From an uncultured Actinomycetes bacterium (GTDB lineage: Bacteria > Actinomycetota > CALGFH01), in contig CALGFH010000002.1 in assembly GCA_937881255.1 (NCBI GenBank), positions 1 through 7,932 on the forward strand: a stretch of DNA of 7,932 nt. Reading direction: 5' to 3'. The translations under genes and the position numbers were made by a program. The notes beneath the pieces were generated by a model. It saw only the letters and a program-made list of their open reading frames with translations, was not told the origin of the DNA and did not search any database. Below, piece after piece: positions 6,163 to 7,932 of this stretch (within the stretch, counting starts at the first letter, position 1; the number at the start of each line of letters is the position of its first letter).

Positions 6163-6928
6163 GGCCGCCCAGCGACAGGGCGAAGGCCCGGGCCGCGCTG
6201 GCCGTGGTGGCCTCGGCCACCTGCTCGACCGGGACGCCGTGGAGCTCGGCCACGGTCCGGGCGGTGACCGCGACCCGCCCGGGGCGGTTGGGGCGGCCCC
6301 GGTAGGGATGGGGGGACAGGAACGGGCTGTCGGTCTCCAGCAGCAGCTGGTCGAGGGGGACGGCCGCGCAGGCGGCCCGGACCTCGGGCGCGTTGCGGAA
6401 GGTGACCACGCCCGCGAACGACACGTACCAGCCGGCCTCGACCACCCGGGCGGCGGCCCGCTCGTCGCCGGCGAAGCAGTGAAACACCACCTGCGGTGGG
6501 GCACCCTCGCCGTCCAGGATGGCCAGCACGTCCGGGAAGGCCTCGCGGCAGTGCACGACCAGGACCTTGTCGAGCTCGCGGGCCAGGCCCACGTGGGCGG
6601 CGAAGGCGGCCCGCTGGGCGTCCCGGGGCGAGTTGTCGTAGTGGTAGTCCAGCCCGGTCTCCCCCACCCCGACGACCCGCGGGTCGGCCAGCAGCCGGCA
6701 CAGCTCCTCCAGGGCGGCGGCGTCGAAGGTGTCGGCGTCATGCGGGTGGATCCCGGCGGTGGCCGACACCTGGGGCAGCCGGGCCGCGTTGGCCACGGCC
6801 AGCCGGCTGGAGGGGAGGTCGACCCCGACGTCGACCAGGTGCCCGACCCCCTCGGCGAGGGCCTCGGCGACCACCTCGTCCGGCGCCGGCTCCAGCAGGT
6901 GCAGGTGGCAGTGGGTGTCGACCAGCAT
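6155..6928 (-). CDS. tatD: TatD-family metal-dependent deoxyribonuclease/hydrolase
   Basis: A 257-residue TIM-barrel amidohydrolase-fold enzyme. TatD proteins are metal-dependent 3'-5' DNA exonucleases linked to DNA repair or degradation; the cellular role is not settled for most bacteria. Metal-site motifs are DTHCHL (4-9, His6 and His8), GIHPHDA (59-65), GVGETGLDYH (87-96, Glu90), VVHCREA (124-130, His126), VFHCFAG (148-154, His150) and LETDSPFLSPHP (197-208, Asp200). Length is normal. ATG at 6928 is the only possible start: an in-frame TGA at 6941-6943 lies four codons upstream and no other start codon intervenes. No Shine-Dalgarno is visible before it, so the mRNA may be leaderless or nearly so. 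It appears to be the first gene of the minus-strand cluster and overlaps rsmA by 8 bases. Confidence 0.96.
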   Translation of the reverse strand: MLVDTHCHLHLLEPAPDEVVAEALAEGVGHLVDVGVDLPSSRLAVANAARLPQVSATAGIHPHDADTFDAAALEELCRLLADPRVVGVGETGLDYHYDNSPRDAQRAAFAAHVGLARELDKVLVVHCREAFPDVLAILDGEGAPPQVVFHCFAGDERAAARVVEAGWYVSFAGVVTFRNAPEVRAACAAVPLDQLLLETDSPFLSPHPYRGRPNRPGRVAVTARTVAELHGVPVEQVAEATTASAARAFALSLGGRG

Positions 6929-7063
6929 CTGACGAGCATGTCACAGCCCGGCGGCGGTAGCGACGTAGGCAGAAAATACGATTGCCGTATGTAGGCAGGC
7001 GGACCGGCAGACTCCACTATAGGGGGAGATCGGCGCCGCCACGGCACGGGGGGAAGGGCCGAC
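6929..7063. promoter_or_regulatory. Divergent intergenic region between tatD and the secreted dehydrogenase-like gene
   Basis: This 135-base gap must carry promoters for both directions. It holds the most AT-rich short stretch in the area (AAAATACGATTGCCGTATG, from 6973). I could not assign convincing -35/-10 pairs. A TTGCCG at 6983-6988 and CACTATAGG around 7015-7023 look promoter-like on the plus strand, but their spacing (26 bases) is too long for one standard promoter. Confidence 0.5.
6965..6998. repeat. Direct repeats GTAGGCAG flanking a small palindrome
   Basis: GTAGGCAG occurs at 6965-6972 and again at 6991-6998. Between them lies the perfect inverted repeat ATACG-N5-CGTAT at 6976-6990. 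The arrangement sits in the middle of the divergent intergenic region, where a shared operator would be expected. Repeat lengths are short, so this is a candidate only. Confidence 0.35.
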
Positions 7064-7932
7064 ATGCGCAACCATCATTCCTGCACGCCTCAGGACCGAA
7101 GGCCTCTCGCCCGGCGGCGCCTGCTGCCCGCGGCGCTCTCCCTGGCACTGGTGCTGGCGACGCTGCCGGTCCTGGTGGTCTCGACGGCGCAACCGGCCGC
7201 AGCGGCCACGCTGCCCGCCCGATTCCAGGAGTCGACCGTCTTCAGTGGGCTGACGAACCCCACCGCCGTCCGCTTCGCGCCCGACGGGCGGGTCTTCGTG
7301 GCCGAGAAGCGGGGAGTGATCAAGGTCTTCGATTCCCTGACCGACACCACCCCGGTCGTCTTCGCGGACCTGAACGTCAACGTCTACAACTTCTGGGACC
7401 GAGGGCTGCTGGGCATGACCCTGGCCCCCAACTTCCCCACCAACCCCTACGTCTATGTTCTCTACACCTACGACCACCAGCTGGGGTCGAGCGCCCCGGC
7501 GCCGCGCTGGGGGACGCCCGGGGTCTACTCCGACCCCTGCCCGACCCCGCCCGGCTCGACCGGCCAGGGCGGCTGCGTGGTCAGCGGGCGGCTCTCGCGC
7601 CTGCAAGCCGCCGGCAACACGATGACCGGGTCCGAGCAGGTGTTGGTCGAAGACTGGTGCCAGCAGTACCCCAGCCACTCGGTCGGCGCCGTGGAGTTCG
7701 GCGCCGACGGGCGCCTGTACGCCAGCGGCGGCGACGGTGCCAGCTTCGAATACGTCGACTACGGCCAGACCGGGAGCCCGCTCAACCCCTGCGGCGACCC
7801 ACCGGGCGGGGTCGGGGCCACGCTGACCCCGCCGACCGCTGAGGGAGGCGCGCTGCGGAGCCAGGACCTGCGCACCGCCGCCGACCCGGTCACACTCGAC
7901 GGCACCGTCATCCGGGTCGACCCGGCCACCGG
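7064..7932 (+). CDS. Secreted glucose/sorbosone dehydrogenase-like protein (PQQ-dependent sugar dehydrogenase family), C-terminus cut by window edge
   Basis: The frame is open from ATG 7064 to the right edge (289 complete codons). GGGGGGAAGGG lies 5 bases upstream of the ATG. An N-terminal signal peptide is clear: a basic region with RRPLARRR (12-19), a hydrophobic core (about 20-42) and an Ala-rich likely cleavage site near 45-49. The twin-Arg region is reminiscent of Tat signals but lacks a clean motif, so Sec export is equally possible. The mature part matches the GSDH beta-propeller family: LTNPTAVRFAPDGRVFVAEK (63-82), RGLLGMTLAPNF (113-124), SHSVGAVEFGADGRLY then ASGGD (204-224), and GTVIRVDP (280-287). 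The family includes soluble PQQ-dependent aldose dehydrogenases, but many secreted actinobacterial members have unproven substrates. Four Cys residues (159, 171, 199, 243) suit an exported, disulfide-bonded protein. Further domains may lie beyond the window. Confidence 0.88.
   Translation, partial: MRNHHSCTPQDRRPLARRRLLPAALSLALVLATLPVLVVSTAQPAAAATLPARFQESTVFSGLTNPTAVRFAPDGRVFVAEKRGVIKVFDSLTDTTPVVFADLNVNVYNFWDRGLLGMTLAPNFPTNPYVYVLYTYDHQLGSSAPAPRWGTPGVYSDPCPTPPGSTGQGGCVVSGRLSRLQAAGNTMTGSEQVLVEDWCQQYPSHSVGAVEFGADGRLYASGGDGASFEYVDYGQTGSPLNPCGDPPGGVGATLTPPTAEGGALRSQDLRTAADPVTLDGTVIRVDPAT

Noticed and set aside
7004..7027. GACTCCACTATAGGGGGAGA resembles the T7 promoter core
   Set aside because: The -17 to -11 part of a T7 promoter is missing, and the alignment needs an inserted C and extra G residues. 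No phage genes or vector-like sequence are nearby, so it is a coincidence.
6163..7071. Extension of the rsmA frame upstream to 7071 (making a 913-codon frame)
   Set aside because: The extra part is the shifted shadow of tatD, rich in Pro, Thr, Ser and Arg, without RsmA homology. tatD itself has complete metal-site motifs, so rsmA starts at about 6162.
6941..7678. Minus-strand frame 6941-7678 opposite the dehydrogenase-like gene
   Set aside because: It is antisense to a motif-supported plus-strand gene and has no recognisable family features of its own.
6982..7842. Plus-strand frame 6982-7842 as the gene on the right
   Set aside because: Its translation is Arg/Pro/Gly-rich noise. The frame beginning at ATG 7064 has a ribosome-binding site, a signal peptide and GSDH motifs, and it stays open to the window edge.

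Overview
The window looks like chromosomal core DNA from a very GC-rich actinobacterium. The grounds are strong G/C bias at third codon positions, frequent GTG starts, a CBS-domain protein resembling mycobacterial Hrp1, and the order tatD - rsmA - ispE - (tRNA-Gln) - glmU - prs, an expanded or rearranged version of which is common in Actinomycetota. The local gene order departs from the best-known genera, so a less-studied lineage is plausible, but the sequence alone does not name it.

Almost everything from 6928 down to 1 is read from the minus strand. In transcription order it holds: tatD (metal-dependent DNase/hydrolase), rsmA (16S rRNA dimethyltransferase, overlapping tatD by 8 bases), ispE (MEP-pathway kinase), tRNA-Gln(UUG), glmU (UDP-GlcNAc synthesis), prs (PRPP synthetase), a DJ-1/PfpI-family protein, a HAD-family hydrolase, and an Hrp1-like paired-CBS protein that runs off the left edge. 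Gaps are mostly 11 to 31 bases, with about 65 to 72 bases before the DJ-1 and CBS genes. This suggests a long housekeeping operon (ribosome maturation, isoprenoid, cell-wall and nucleotide precursors) followed by a stress-flavoured tail.

A 135-base divergent intergenic region (6929-7063) separates this cluster from the only plus-strand gene. That gene is a secreted glucose/sorbosone-dehydrogenase-like beta-propeller protein starting at 7064 and open to the right edge.

The most notable observation is that rsmA and ispE lie in the same frame with no stop codon between them, giving one 610-codon reading frame, while ispE keeps its own strong Shine-Dalgarno sequence and GTG start. I saw no mobile element, CRISPR array, prophage or defence system. 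Apart from the rsmA-ispE junction the region is ordinary core genome.
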